Source of the DNA: Candidatus Peregrinibacteria bacterium UBA1369
GTDB lineage: Bacteria > Patescibacteriota > Gracilibacteria > UBA1369
Length of the DNA stretch: 64,000 nucleotides
Reading direction: 5' to 3'
Assembly (NCBI GenBank): GCA_002305925.1
Contig: DBRL01000010.1
Location: forward strand, 200,835 to 264,834
Below, in pieces: positions 42,450-49,751 of the stretch. How positions within the stretch are numbered: the stretch's first letter is position 1; every line of letters begins with the position of its first letter. The translations under genes were made by a program, and so were the position numbers. The notes under the pieces were generated by a model, which was not told where the DNA came from, did not search any database, and was given only the letters and a program-made list of their open reading frames with translations.

Positions 42450-43256
42450 CTAGCGCGAGCGGGCGACCACGTACATGTGGCCGCAGAACGCTCCCTCCGC
42501 CACCGCGTTTGGTCCGGAGTGCTGGTACACGACCAGGCCGCCCCCGTAGGTGGGCCAACCGCCGGGGATCGACGCCTTGAGCGCGCAGGTGGGATTTACC
42601 ACCTCGCACTCGAAAATGTCGACCAGCAGGGAGGCGAACTCGCCGCTCATGACCTGGGCGTAGGTCGGGGCGTTGCCGCCGTGCAGCTTCGTCCAGATCA
42701 CCTCGGCCAGGGGGGCGTCGACCAGGTACCAGTCAACTTCCGCTCCGGCGATGAACTGAATCGTGCCGGAGTTGGAGACGACAGCCACCGTGACAGGGCC
42801 GCACTCGGAACCGTCGGCGACGAGGTACTTCAGCTCTCCCGCCTTCTGCGTTGCGTCCTCCGTGAAGGGATTTCCCTCGAACCAGAGCTCTTTGTGGTTC
42901 TGGTCGCGGACGGCGCCCGCCAAGTCGGACTGGGTCATGCAGCCGTTATAGCTGCGAAGATCCCAAAACGAGGGGACGGCCTTGCAGCTGGGGTCGGGCT
43001 GGGGGCTTTGAGAGCCGCCCGTGCCGCCCCCGCCCGGGTTGATGTTGCCGCCGGAGCCTCCGGTGCCGGCTGTGCCGCCTGTGCCGCCTGTGCCTGCCGT
43101 GCCGCCTGTCCCGCAGGTCGTGCAGGGCACCAGTTCGTAGCCGGAATCGTCATCGCAGCCGATGAGGCCAGTGACGGCGAGCAGGACGATGCCGAGGACG
43201 AGCAGGGTGGTGGGGGTGGCGTTGTGGGCTGTGAGAGCGTTGCTGAGAGTTTTCAT
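42450..43256 (-). CDS. GC-rich lipoprotein with GTGGTAG linker (inside the inverted repeat)
   Basis: A 268-residue protein from the ATG at 43256, which has a strong GGAGGA site 6 bp before it, rare among the neighbours outside the island. The hydrophobic signal ends in the lipobox LIGC. A linker of Gly/Thr/Ala (CGTGGTAGTGGTGG type) covers about residues 45-80. The C-terminal 190 residues form a folded domain with several Cys (SCKAVP, GCMTQ, ECGPV, FECEVVNPTCAL, FCGHMYV). No catalytic motif is recognised. Such Gly-Thr linkers after a lipobox are typical of Myxococcota-like surface lipoproteins; the composition differs sharply from rfbA and csaB. Probably acquired from a high-GC bacterium. Confidence 0.85.
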   Translation of the reverse strand: MKTLSNALTAHNATPTTLLVLGIVLLAVTGLIGCDDDSGYELVPCTTCGTGGTAGTGGTGGTAGTGGSGGNINPGGGGTGGSQSPQPDPSCKAVPSFWDLRSYNGCMTQSDLAGAVRDQNHKELWFEGNPFTEDATQKAGELKYLVADGSECGPVTVAVVSNSGTIQFIAGAEVDWYLVDAPLAEVIWTKLHGGNAPTYAQVMSGEFASLLVDIFECEVVNPTCALKASIPGGWPTYGGGLVVYQHSGPNAVAEGAFCGHMYVVARSR

Positions 43257-43412
43257 CTGATTTCCTCCGTGGTGGCGTTTTGAGACGCCGAAAATTGTTT
43301 TCCCGATACTCGGGATGACCAAGCTGTCTCTATATGGGCAGATCATTGCTGTGTGTCTAGAACTCTCGCTTCTGCTTATCTGATAGAAACAGGTCGGTCA
43401 CCCCGATGCTTT

Positions 43413-43430
43413 TTTATCCAATGAGTTTTC
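43413..43430 (-). repeat. Right arm of the 18-bp perfect inverted repeat
   Basis: Reverse complement of 42250-42267. No target-site duplication is apparent outside the arms. Confidence 0.9.
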
Positions 43431-43526
43431 AAGGAATTCTGCGCTGAACCGCAATTGGCTTGAGTCCAGGGCAAGACTGTATTTAAACATATTTTGCTCG
43501 AATTGTAAAGCTTTTATCTATAAAAG

Positions 43527-43540
43527 TGTGCACGTGCACA
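43527..43540. promoter_or_regulatory. 14-bp perfect palindrome in the AT-rich spacer
   Basis: TGTGCACGTGCACA lies in an AT-rich stretch (43431-43650) between the two lipoprotein genes. It is flanked by an imperfect inverted repeat (ATCTATAAAAGTG at 43516-43528 and CACTTTTAGAT at 43571-43581). It looks like an operator or cruciform. I see no gene in 43257-43657. Confidence 0.5.
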
Positions 43541-43656
43541 GTTTTCGGGGCTGTTTTTGGCTGACTAAAGCACTTTTAGATTAAATATTGAAGGAAAAGT
43601 TGTGTGTTTGTGCGAACCTTACAAGCCTGTACAAAAATGTATCTTTTAGGACATGG

Positions 43657-43692
43657 AAAAGCCCCGTTCGTCTAGTCGACGTACGGGGCCTT
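43657..43692 (-). terminator. Terminator downstream of the second GC-rich lipoprotein gene
   Basis: Minus strand: stem GCCCCGT/ACGGGGC (43683-43689 and 43661-43667) followed by TTTT. It lies about 265 bp after the stop at 43958; the bases between hold no convincing gene. Confidence 0.65.
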
Positions 43693-43957
43693 CCTCCTTT
43701 CCGGAACCTCTGCGACCCACTGGGCTGGCTTGGGCCAGGCCGCCGGAGTCGAGGGTTACCATGGTTAGTGAGTTGTTGATGCTTGGCCACCATGCCAGTG
43801 CCCTGGAGGGGCGGTGGCGATGGGGCACGGCATCAGGTTCGGGGTGAGGTGGAGCGAGCCGTTGGGCTCGAGCTCCAAAGTGTGGTGCAGCCGCTGGCGA
43901 GGCGAACTGCACCGCGAGGCCCCTTCCCGTGGCGGGAGGGAGGGGGTGTTGGCCGTA

Positions 43958-45286
43958 CTACTGGCAGAGCGGGGGCATCTCGAGCACCCCGTATCGCGTC
44001 CCACTGTATGTATACGAGCTGAGGGGGCTGCTCGGAGTCACGATCGCCCGCAAGACGAACAAGTCTGCGGGGATGTGCCCCACGAGCGTGCTGGGGCAGA
44101 ACGATCCGCCAAGCGCCCAGCACTGCCAGTCGTTAAGGACGGCGGCGAGGTAAAGAGTCCCTCGCCGATCCCCGATCACCCCTTCGTTGCAGCTGCCGGG
44201 GTTCTCGGGGTTCACGCCGATCTGGCGGCAAAAAAGAGCGTCCAAGAGCGGAGTGGGGTCGCCGCCGCCGCCAATCTGGGGCTCCCAGAGGTTCAGCCCC
44301 CCTGCGGAGGCTGAAATGGCGATCCCGGCCTCCGAGGCAGTTGCGAGCAACTCCTCGTTGACCAGAACCTCCATCCTCGGGTTGTCCCAAGATGCCGTGA
44401 CATCGTGTCCGCCCCAGAGGGTGGTAAGGGTGTTAGCCCCCAGCACCGTCACCAGGGCGTTGTTGACCGGCGTGCAGTCGAGGGGGCCACCCCCGCTGCC
44501 GCCCGAGCCGCCGGTTCCACCGGTCCCGCCCGTGCCTCCTGTTCCTGCGGTCCCACCAGAGCCGGCCGTTCCGCCTGTGCCTCCGGTGCCTCCGGTGCCT
44601 CCGGTGCCGCCACTTCCTGCCGTGCCACCGGATCCGGCCGTTCCGCCCGTGCCTCCGGTACCGGCCGTGCCGCCGGAACCCGCTGTGCCTCCAGTGCCAC
44701 CGGACCCCGCCGTCCCTCCGGTCCCGCCTGTTCCCCCGTTGGGGAGGCAGACGAGGCCGGTCCCGTTGGCGTTGCAGGCCCAGTGGCCTGTCGATCCATC
44801 GGGGAGGACGCAGGGCTGGCCGTTATTGGGGTCGTCGTGGCAGTTGTAGCCACTGCCGCCCGAGCCAGCCGTGCCGCCGGTGTTGCCGGTGCCGCCCGTG
44901 CCACCCGTTCCTGCCGTACCGCCACTGCCGCCCGTCCCGCCGTGGATGTCCACGCAGACGAGGGCTGTTCCGTCAGCCGTGCAGGCCCAAACGCCAGGTT
45001 GGCCGTTCGGGAGGGTGCAGGCCAAGCCATAGTTCGGATCGTCGAGGCAGGTGTATCCGCCTCCGCCCGATCCCGCAGTACCGCCGCTGCCGGCTGTTCC
45101 GCCCGTGCCGCCGGTGCCCCCAGTGCCCGGAGCTTTGTAGCTCGCGCACCAGGGGTCGCCGTCGGAGCAGGCCTCCGTTGTCGCCACGTCGCCGCACCCG
45201 ACCAAGCCCGTGAGGGCCGCCAGGGCGACGAGCAGTGTCATCAGGGCCTGCCACAAGGCCGGCCCGCCTCTTTTTCTTATTTCCAT
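43958..45286 (-). CDS. GC-rich lipoprotein with duplicated Cys module and long GTGGTAGSGG linkers
   Basis: A 442-residue protein from the ATG at 45286, with GGAGGA about 7 bp before it; the frame is open to 45556 but the signal peptide starts here. The lipobox is LVGC. Two homologous Cys modules (YTCLDDPNYGLACTLPNGQ... and YNCHDDPNNGQPCVLPDGS...), each with four Cys and ending GTxLVC, are separated by Gly/Thr/Ala repeats. A third, longest repeat tract (about 190-270) leads to a C-terminal domain of about 175 residues (LDCTPVNNALVTVLGANTL to the end) that has no recognised fold. Likely a surface-exposed, extended protein. Transfer from a high-GC, Myxococcota-like donor is inferred from composition and style. 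Confidence 0.85.
   Translation of the reverse strand: MEIRKRGGPALWQALMTLLVALAALTGLVGCGDVATTEACSDGDPWCASYKAPGTGGTGGTGGTAGSGGTAGSGGGGYTCLDDPNYGLACTLPNGQPGVWACTADGTALVCVDIHGGTGGSGGTAGTGGTGGTGNTGGTAGSGGSGYNCHDDPNNGQPCVLPDGSTGHWACNANGTGLVCLPNGGTGGTGGTAGSGGTGGTAGSGGTAGTGGTGGTAGSGGTAGSGGTGGTGGTGGTGGTAGSGGTAGTGGTGGTGGTGGSGGSGGGPLDCTPVNNALVTVLGANTLTTLWGGHDVTASWDNPRMEVLVNEELLATASEAGIAISASAGGLNLWEPQIGGGGDPTPLLDALFCRQIGVNPENPGSCNEGVIGDRRGTLYLAAVLNDWQCWALGGSFCPSTLVGHIPADLFVLRAIVTPSSPLSSYTYSGTRYGVLEMPPLCQ
44480..44745 (-). repeat. Low-complexity Gly/Thr/Ala codon repeat
   Basis: Many degenerate copies of a short GC-rich unit encode GTGGTAGSGG-type protein repeats inside the lipoprotein gene. Such tracts change length easily by slippage. 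Shorter tracts occur at 43025-43115, 44865-44945 and 45060-45130. Confidence 0.75.
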
Positions 45287-45486
45287 GAGAATGTCCTCCG
45301 TGCCCGTGAGGGCTTGTTGGCCGCACCACGGGCGGGCCTGTTCCTTGTGATCGATTCCCGGAAGCCGGCGGCTATAGAGAGCCTTGCTCGTCTTGCCCCG
45401 CCGTGCAGCATGGAAGCTGCGAGTCGCGCGCAGGTTTGTCGTTCTAGAAAGAGCGACTCCCCTCGCCACCGACCTCCGGTACTTGC

Positions 45487-46713
45487 CTAGAGCTGTCCTC
45501 CGATGAAGATGCCCATCGGAACGTCCAAGAAGTGGCCGTCCCTCCGACGCAAGCATTCACCGGTCTGCTGGTTGCAGACCATCTCGGGTCCTCGGGCCTC
45601 GGGCAACTTCGAGAAGTTCCCGAGCAAGCCGATGTTCGCGCCAAGCACGAGGTGCTCGGCGATGACGAACCCGGGCTGGAGTCCCAGACGGTACCCGACA
45701 GCAGCGGTCGTGTTGGACTCACCACTGTAGAGGGTCTTGTCCGGGAGCTGGCTGATCGGGATTGTCCCGTCTACGGAGATGAGTGCTCCGACGCTCGCCC
45801 AAACCTGAAGCTGGAAGAAGCTCGCGGGCATCCACTCCACGCCGGCTTTGGGGCCGACGTAGTAGCTTTGCCAATCCACGAACGAGTTGTACCCGTTGAT
45901 GGGTGCGTTCGGCGCACTCATGACGGGCTTCTGCCTGAAGTCGTGAGCGAACGTGACCCCCGTGAGGAAACGAACGTTGGGGTCTGACCCCAAGAAAACG
46001 TTCGCGTCCAGTCCCCAGCCTTGCCTCGCGTCCCCTTCGTTGGAGAGCGAGTCCAGACCCAGCGTGTACTGGGCCTGGAATGCGAACACCCTGTTCTCCC
46101 ACCCTCGCCCGCCGGACTCGGCGAGCTTGTAGGCGTCGTCGGCGCGCGTGCGCGCCTCCGCTGCCTGCTCCTGCGCCGGCTCGATCCATTGCTGGACCGT
46201 CGTGGCGCTCGGGGGAGGCGCGACGGGCTGGACGGTCACGGACAGGCTGTCGTGCCCTGCCGCACCCGCCCAAGAGAGCGTGTGGGTGGTGGCCGTTCCG
46301 CCGACCTGAACGGTCCACTCCCGCCCTTTCGGGAAGGAGTAACCCGCAGGCCGATCGCTGGGCCGATCCACACCGACCGAAACGCCCGACCCGCCGGGGC
46401 CGCTGTAGACCCCCTCGGCGCCGATGTTGCTGAGCTGACCCTTGCTGTCGTAGCTTTGCGTTCTCTCGCAAATGAGGCGCAAGGTGACGTTCTGGCCAAC
46501 TTCCCCGGTGATGGTGATGCCCCCGGGGGAGGCGTTAGTCGTCGCAGTGTTGACCACCACCCCTCCGGGCCCGAAGGCCGCGAAAGCGCAGTGTGCCATT
46601 CCGTGCGACGTATTGTATCGCCAACCGGGCGACGCGGTCGCGACACCCGTGCTCGTCATGATGACGCACACGAGGGCCGCGAGGGTGAGTGCGAAGCTGA
46701 TCTTCTTCTGCAT
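45487..46713 (-). CDS. Predicted exported beta-barrel (outer-membrane-like) protein
   Basis: A 408-residue protein from the ATG at 46713, with a GAGGAG ribosome site 8 bp upstream. A Sec signal peptide (residues 1-28, cut after ATA) is followed by a beta-rich domain to about 170. A short helical stretch (EPAQEQAAEARTRADDAYKLAES) comes next. The last 230 residues alternate hydrophobic and polar residues with many Gly/Tyr/Trp and end IGGQL, as in outer-membrane beta-barrels. CPR bacteria are not known to have a classical outer membrane, so this protein is out of place and supports a foreign origin for the island. The barrel call rests on pattern only. It lies 200 bp upstream of the second lipoprotein gene. 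Confidence 0.72.
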   Translation of the reverse strand: MQKKISFALTLAALVCVIMTSTGVATASPGWRYNTSHGMAHCAFAAFGPGGVVVNTATTNASPGGITITGEVGQNVTLRLICERTQSYDSKGQLSNIGAEGVYSGPGGSGVSVGVDRPSDRPAGYSFPKGREWTVQVGGTATTHTLSWAGAAGHDSLSVTVQPVAPPPSATTVQQWIEPAQEQAAEARTRADDAYKLAESGGRGWENRVFAFQAQYTLGLDSLSNEGDARQGWGLDANVFLGSDPNVRFLTGVTFAHDFRQKPVMSAPNAPINGYNSFVDWQSYYVGPKAGVEWMPASFFQLQVWASVGALISVDGTIPISQLPDKTLYSGESNTTAAVGYRLGLQPGFVIAEHLVLGANIGLLGNFSKLPEARGPEMVCNQQTGECLRRRDGHFLDVPMGIFIGGQL

Positions 46714-46897
46714 GGCTCTTTCTCCTCGCGTGCGCCGCCTTTCTGGGGACGGCGGAGTCTGTTGGCCGGGAGCTTGCCGCTCCCCGGCCGAAATCCCTGT
46801 CTATGGAGTGGCGCGTCTATGTTTTTACATGCGCCGTTCTCCGAGCGGCGGGCCGACCGAAGTGTCGGGCCGCCGCATATTTACTTTGAACCTGATG

Positions 46898-47025
46898 CCG
46901 TAAAGCACCTGAAAGAAGCCATTGCCGGAAGGGGTCGCCAAACGGCCGCCCGGCTTCACTTGGAAGCAGGACAACGCGCAAAACGGCGCGGTTCCAGCAG
47001 TCAGCCTCTTTCAGGCGCTAAACGG
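46898..47025. repeat. Imperfect inverted repeat at the island's right edge
   Basis: Arms 46898-46921 and 47002-47025 match in 18 of 24 positions when one is reverse-complemented, with the exact core CCTGAAAGA. It lies between the beta-barrel gene and csaB in 46714-47169, where I find no gene. Confidence 0.45.
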
Positions 47026-47169
47026 ACTTTTGCCTTTATTTCAAAGGTCTAAGGCTTGCCGCAACCGTTCCGAGAATGAGGGCAAGGCTAAATTAAACTA
47101 CTTTCTAATCGTTTTGTCAATGTTTATTGAAATATAGCTTAATCATCTGGTTAAATTCAGCTAGAGTTG

Positions 47170-48303
47170 ATGCATTACAACAATGTTCAAATGAAGGCTG
47201 ACAAAAAGCAGATAGTGATTTGCGGCAACTATGGCATCGGCAATCTGGGCGATGAGGCGATACTGGATGGCCTGATACGACTCAGCGAGACCTGCTGGCC
47301 GGGAGCGGAGATATGCGTGCTGAGCTCAAATCCGCGTCAAACCGCGCCTGAACACGGAATCAAGGCGGTACAGATGTTTCCCGCCGGACTGAAATCGACA
47401 CTGAAATTCTGGCTGAGTGGACAATTCTGGCCTACAGTGCGGGCCGTGCGGCGAGCCGACCTGGTAATATTGGGCGGCGGTGGACTTTTTACGGATGAAA
47501 AATGGCGGGCGGTCTGGATCTGGGCGGTGCAGGTATGGTGGTTCAGAATGCTGCGGCGGCCCTATGTCTGTCTGGCCCAAAGTGTCGGCCCTCTGAGAAC
47601 GCGCAGCGGACGCTTTTTGGCCAGGAGAGTCTTTCGGGAGGCCCGGCTCTGCACGGTGCGGGACGCGCAATCGGCGGAACTTTTGCGGGAATTGGGCGTA
47701 AAGAAGGTAACTGTATTCGCTGATGCCGTTTTCGCACTGGGCTATGAAGCACCCAGGGCGAGAAATATTCAGCAATATGCCGTTTTATCGCTGCGGGAAT
47801 GGGGAAATAATCCGGCATGGCTGGCCGTGGCCGGGGCGGTAGACTGGCTGTGGCGGGAGCAGGGTTTGCGCACAATTTTTATTCCCTTTCAGGAAAGTGG
47901 CGATGATGACAAATTGGTTTATCAAAAAGTCAAGTCACTGCTTAGCGAAAAGCCCGCCATGGAAATGAAAACGGTTGACGACTATAAGCAGGCCCTGGAA
48001 ATGATCGGGCGTAGCCGTCTTGTCCTGGGGATGCGGCTGCATTCGCTGATTTTTGCGGCGCTGGGTTGCCGGCCTTTTGTGGGCATTTCTTACAGCAGCA
48101 AAGTAAGGGCGATGACACTGGAGCTGGGAATGGAGAATTTTTGTCTGGATTTTGACAAGCTCAGCAGCGAGGAGCTAATTGCTGCATTGAAACAAATTTT
48201 TGCGCAAGAAAAACAGCTGGTGGGTGGTTTGGAGCAAAAAAAACTGCAGCTGACCTATCGTTTTTTTGAGCATGAGAAAGCGCTCCGTGATCTTATCTCA
48301 TAA
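47170..48303 (+). CDS. csaB: CsaB-type polysaccharide pyruvyl transferase
   Basis: A 377-residue protein from the ATG at 47170 (TTG at 47167 and ATG at 47191 are alternatives). The N-terminal GNYGIGNLGDEAILDGL motif, LVILGGGGLFTDE, CLAQSVGP and the C-terminal GMRLHSLIFAALGCRPFVGISY are signatures of the CsaB/polysaccharide pyruvyl transferase family (GT-B fold). It moves pyruvate from phosphoenolpyruvate onto a wall polymer sugar. That ketal is the known ligand for SLH domains, such as those of the M23 protein at 23529. The gene has CPR-like composition and separates the GC-rich island from a fourth GC-rich gene. Confidence 0.9.
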   Translation: MHYNNVQMKADKKQIVICGNYGIGNLGDEAILDGLIRLSETCWPGAEICVLSSNPRQTAPEHGIKAVQMFPAGLKSTLKFWLSGQFWPTVRAVRRADLVILGGGGLFTDEKWRAVWIWAVQVWWFRMLRRPYVCLAQSVGPLRTRSGRFLARRVFREARLCTVRDAQSAELLRELGVKKVTVFADAVFALGYEAPRARNIQQYAVLSLREWGNNPAWLAVAGAVDWLWREQGLRTIFIPFQESGDDDKLVYQKVKSLLSEKPAMEMKTVDDYKQALEMIGRSRLVLGMRLHSLIFAALGCRPFVGISYSSKVRAMTLELGMENFCLDFDKLSSEELIAALKQIFAQEKQLVGGLEQKKLQLTYRFFEHEKALRDLIS

Positions 48304-48313
48304 GGGCGCATAT

Positions 48314-48341
48314 TTGACTTTTGTCAATGTTTTAATATAAT
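48314..48341 (+). promoter_or_regulatory. Promoter upstream of the fourth GC-rich lipoprotein
   Basis: TTGACT (48314-48319), 16 bp, TATAAT (48336-48341). The -35 lies in TTGAC-N4-GTCAA followed by TGTTTT, closely matching the rpsA promoter region at 32238. Confidence 0.6.
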
Positions 48342-48444
48342 GCGCTTACTTTGGCCGGATTCATGGCAACTGCGACTCGATACTGCGCTGTGGGCCCGGC
48401 CAAGCCCATTGACAGCGCGGAAGGAAGAAGAAAGGAAGGTTTTG

Positions 48445-48999
48445 ATGAGAAACATGATTGTGTGCGGTTTGACCGCCTGTCTGGGTTTTTCGACACTCGC
48501 CTGCGGAAGCGGGCAGAAGGAGGTGAGGGCGCCGGAGGCGCAGGTGCAATATGATGCGTCGGCTACTGGCAATGCGGAGATGGTGCTCGCGACCGATGCC
48601 GGCGCCGATACGCGCGAGGCCGGAGTGAATGACGCCGCGCCTCCCCAGCCCCCTGCCCCGGACGCCCAACCGCCCAGCGCACAGCCACCCACCGTCGAGG
48701 TGGTGGTAGAAGGCCTGACCCGTCCGCTCGCGGAAGGCGAGACGTTGAAAATCGGGCCTCAGCGGATGCTGTTTTTCTACAGCGCTGCGGCCAGCCCCGA
48801 CTGCTCCAACGTCCAGGTGAGCGGCCTGGTGTCGCGGTCGCTCGCCGGCCTCTGCCAGGTGGCGTTTCTGCCCCTGGAACAGGGAGTCAAGCCTGGCCAG
48901 GAGCGCGATGTCAGCATCACCGTCACCGCACCCCTGTCCACCAACAGCGACGCAGGCACACAGGCCGTCACCCGACGCTTTCGCGTCGGGGTGCTGTAG
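48445..48999 (+). CDS. GC-rich lipoprotein, unknown function
   Basis: A 184-residue protein from the ATG at 48445 (AGGAAGG site 5 bp before it; the longer frame from 48340 is not used). The signal ends in the lipobox TLAC. A low-complexity stretch (about 65-85, PPQPPAPDAQPPSAQPPT) follows, then a small beta-rich domain (about 85-184) with two Cys (PDCSNVQVSGLVSRSLAGLCQV). Codon use and GC content match the three island genes on the other side of csaB and not csaB itself. Its AT-rich promoter, however, looks local. No family recognised. Confidence 0.8.
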   Translation: MRNMIVCGLTACLGFSTLACGSGQKEVRAPEAQVQYDASATGNAEMVLATDAGADTREAGVNDAAPPQPPAPDAQPPSAQPPTVEVVVEGLTRPLAEGETLKIGPQRMLFFYSAAASPDCSNVQVSGLVSRSLAGLCQVAFLPLEQGVKPGQERDVSITVTAPLSTNSDAGTQAVTRRFRVGVL

Positions 49000-49018
49000 C
49001 CGGCTGCAACTTCGATCA

Positions 49019-49050
49019 GCCGGGCGGGGGGCATCCTGCCCCCGCCCGGC
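49019..49050 (+). terminator. GC-rich hairpin after the fourth lipoprotein
   Basis: A perfect 12-bp stem (49019-49030 with 49039-49050, arm GCCGGGCGGGGG) starting 19 bp after the stop. A second perfect 8-bp stem, CCCGACGC/GCGTCGGG (48971-48990), lies inside the last codons. No T-tract follows. Confidence 0.55.
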
Positions 49051-49106
49051 GCCACCGGTCGCGCGCAACCGCACTACCGGCGCCAACTTTTTCCTCCGCG
49101 CTTTTC

Positions 49107-49751
49107 CTACTCATCTATTAAACTGGTCTGCAGCAGCATCTGCACCGGTTTGAAGCTTTGGCGATGAATGGCGCAGGCCCCATGCTGCTTGAGCAGGCGG
49201 CGGTGCAGAGCAGTGCCATAGCCTTTGTGTTCCTCAAAATGATATTTGGGATAGCGGAGGGCCAGACGGTCCATCAGGCGGTCACGGGTGACTTTGGCGA
49301 TAATTGAAGCGCAGGAAATGGCACGAATGGCCGAATCCCCCTTGATTACTGTTTTGCAGGGGATGTTCAGGGTGGTGGCCGGATCAATTTTATCCTTACC
49401 GTCGATCAGCACCAGGTCAGGGCGCATGGTGAGCCCCTCCAGAGCACGACGAAAAGCCAACCGGTTGGCACGGGCCAGGCCGAGTTTGTCAATTTCCTCC
49501 ACCTCCGCCACCCCAACGCCGAAATCGCCCGTTTGTACAAGCAGTTCATAGGCGGCTTCGCGCTGGGCCTGATTAAGTTTTTTGGAGTCGTCAATTTTCA
49601 CCCGCGTCACCCTCCCCTTTTCGATATAGGCACAGGCAACAATCGGGCCGGCCCAGGGGCCCCGTCCCGCTTCGTCCAGTCCGGCAATGATCAGATGATC
49701 GTCCGCCGCAGCGGACAGCTCTACCGATTTTTGCTTATTTATTTTCACCAT
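49107..49751 (-). CDS. rnhB: Ribonuclease HII
   Basis: A 214-residue RNase HII that removes ribonucleotides and RNA primers from DNA. IAGLDEAGRGPWAGPIVACA holds the first catalytic pair (DE), VLIDGKDKI the third Asp, and the KVTRDRLMDRLALRYPKYHFEEHKGYGT block the fourth. The start overlaps the end of rplS by 17 bp, so the genes share a transcript. Confidence 0.95.
   Translation of the reverse strand: MVKINKQKSVELSAAADDHLIIAGLDEAGRGPWAGPIVACAYIEKGRVTRVKIDDSKKLNQAQREAAYELLVQTGDFGVGVAEVEEIDKLGLARANRLAFRRALEGLTMRPDLVLIDGKDKIDPATTLNIPCKTVIKGDSAIRAISCASIIAKVTRDRLMDRLALRYPKYHFEEHKGYGTALHRRLLKQHGACAIHRQSFKPVQMLLQTSLIDE

Noticed and set aside
42294..43283. A 329-residue plus-strand frame across the inverted-repeat cassette
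   Set aside because: Antisense to a lipoprotein with a lipobox, and it crosses two hairpins. No start context.
42250..43430. A classical insertion sequence
   Set aside because: No transposase, no target duplication and a single lipoprotein gene inside. Reported instead as an inverted-repeat cassette.
44480..44745. CRISPR-like or tandem DNA array
   Set aside because: The units are degenerate, in frame and encode Gly/Thr/Ala; there are no spacers of constant length.
44405..45490. A 361-residue plus-strand frame opposite the second island lipoprotein
   Set aside because: It is an antisense shadow of GC-rich repeat codons (Ala/Arg/Ser-rich), with no ribosome site or domain. The minus-strand frame has a lipoprotein signal and a strong ribosome site.
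46898..47025. Integron attC site
   Set aside because: The arms have a similar general layout, but the conserved GTTRRRY/RYYYAAC ends are not seen and no integrase is present.
46021..47052. A 343-residue plus-strand frame opposite the beta-barrel gene
   Set aside because: Arg/Pro/Gly-rich antisense frame typical of high-GC DNA. The minus strand has a signal peptide and a beta pattern.
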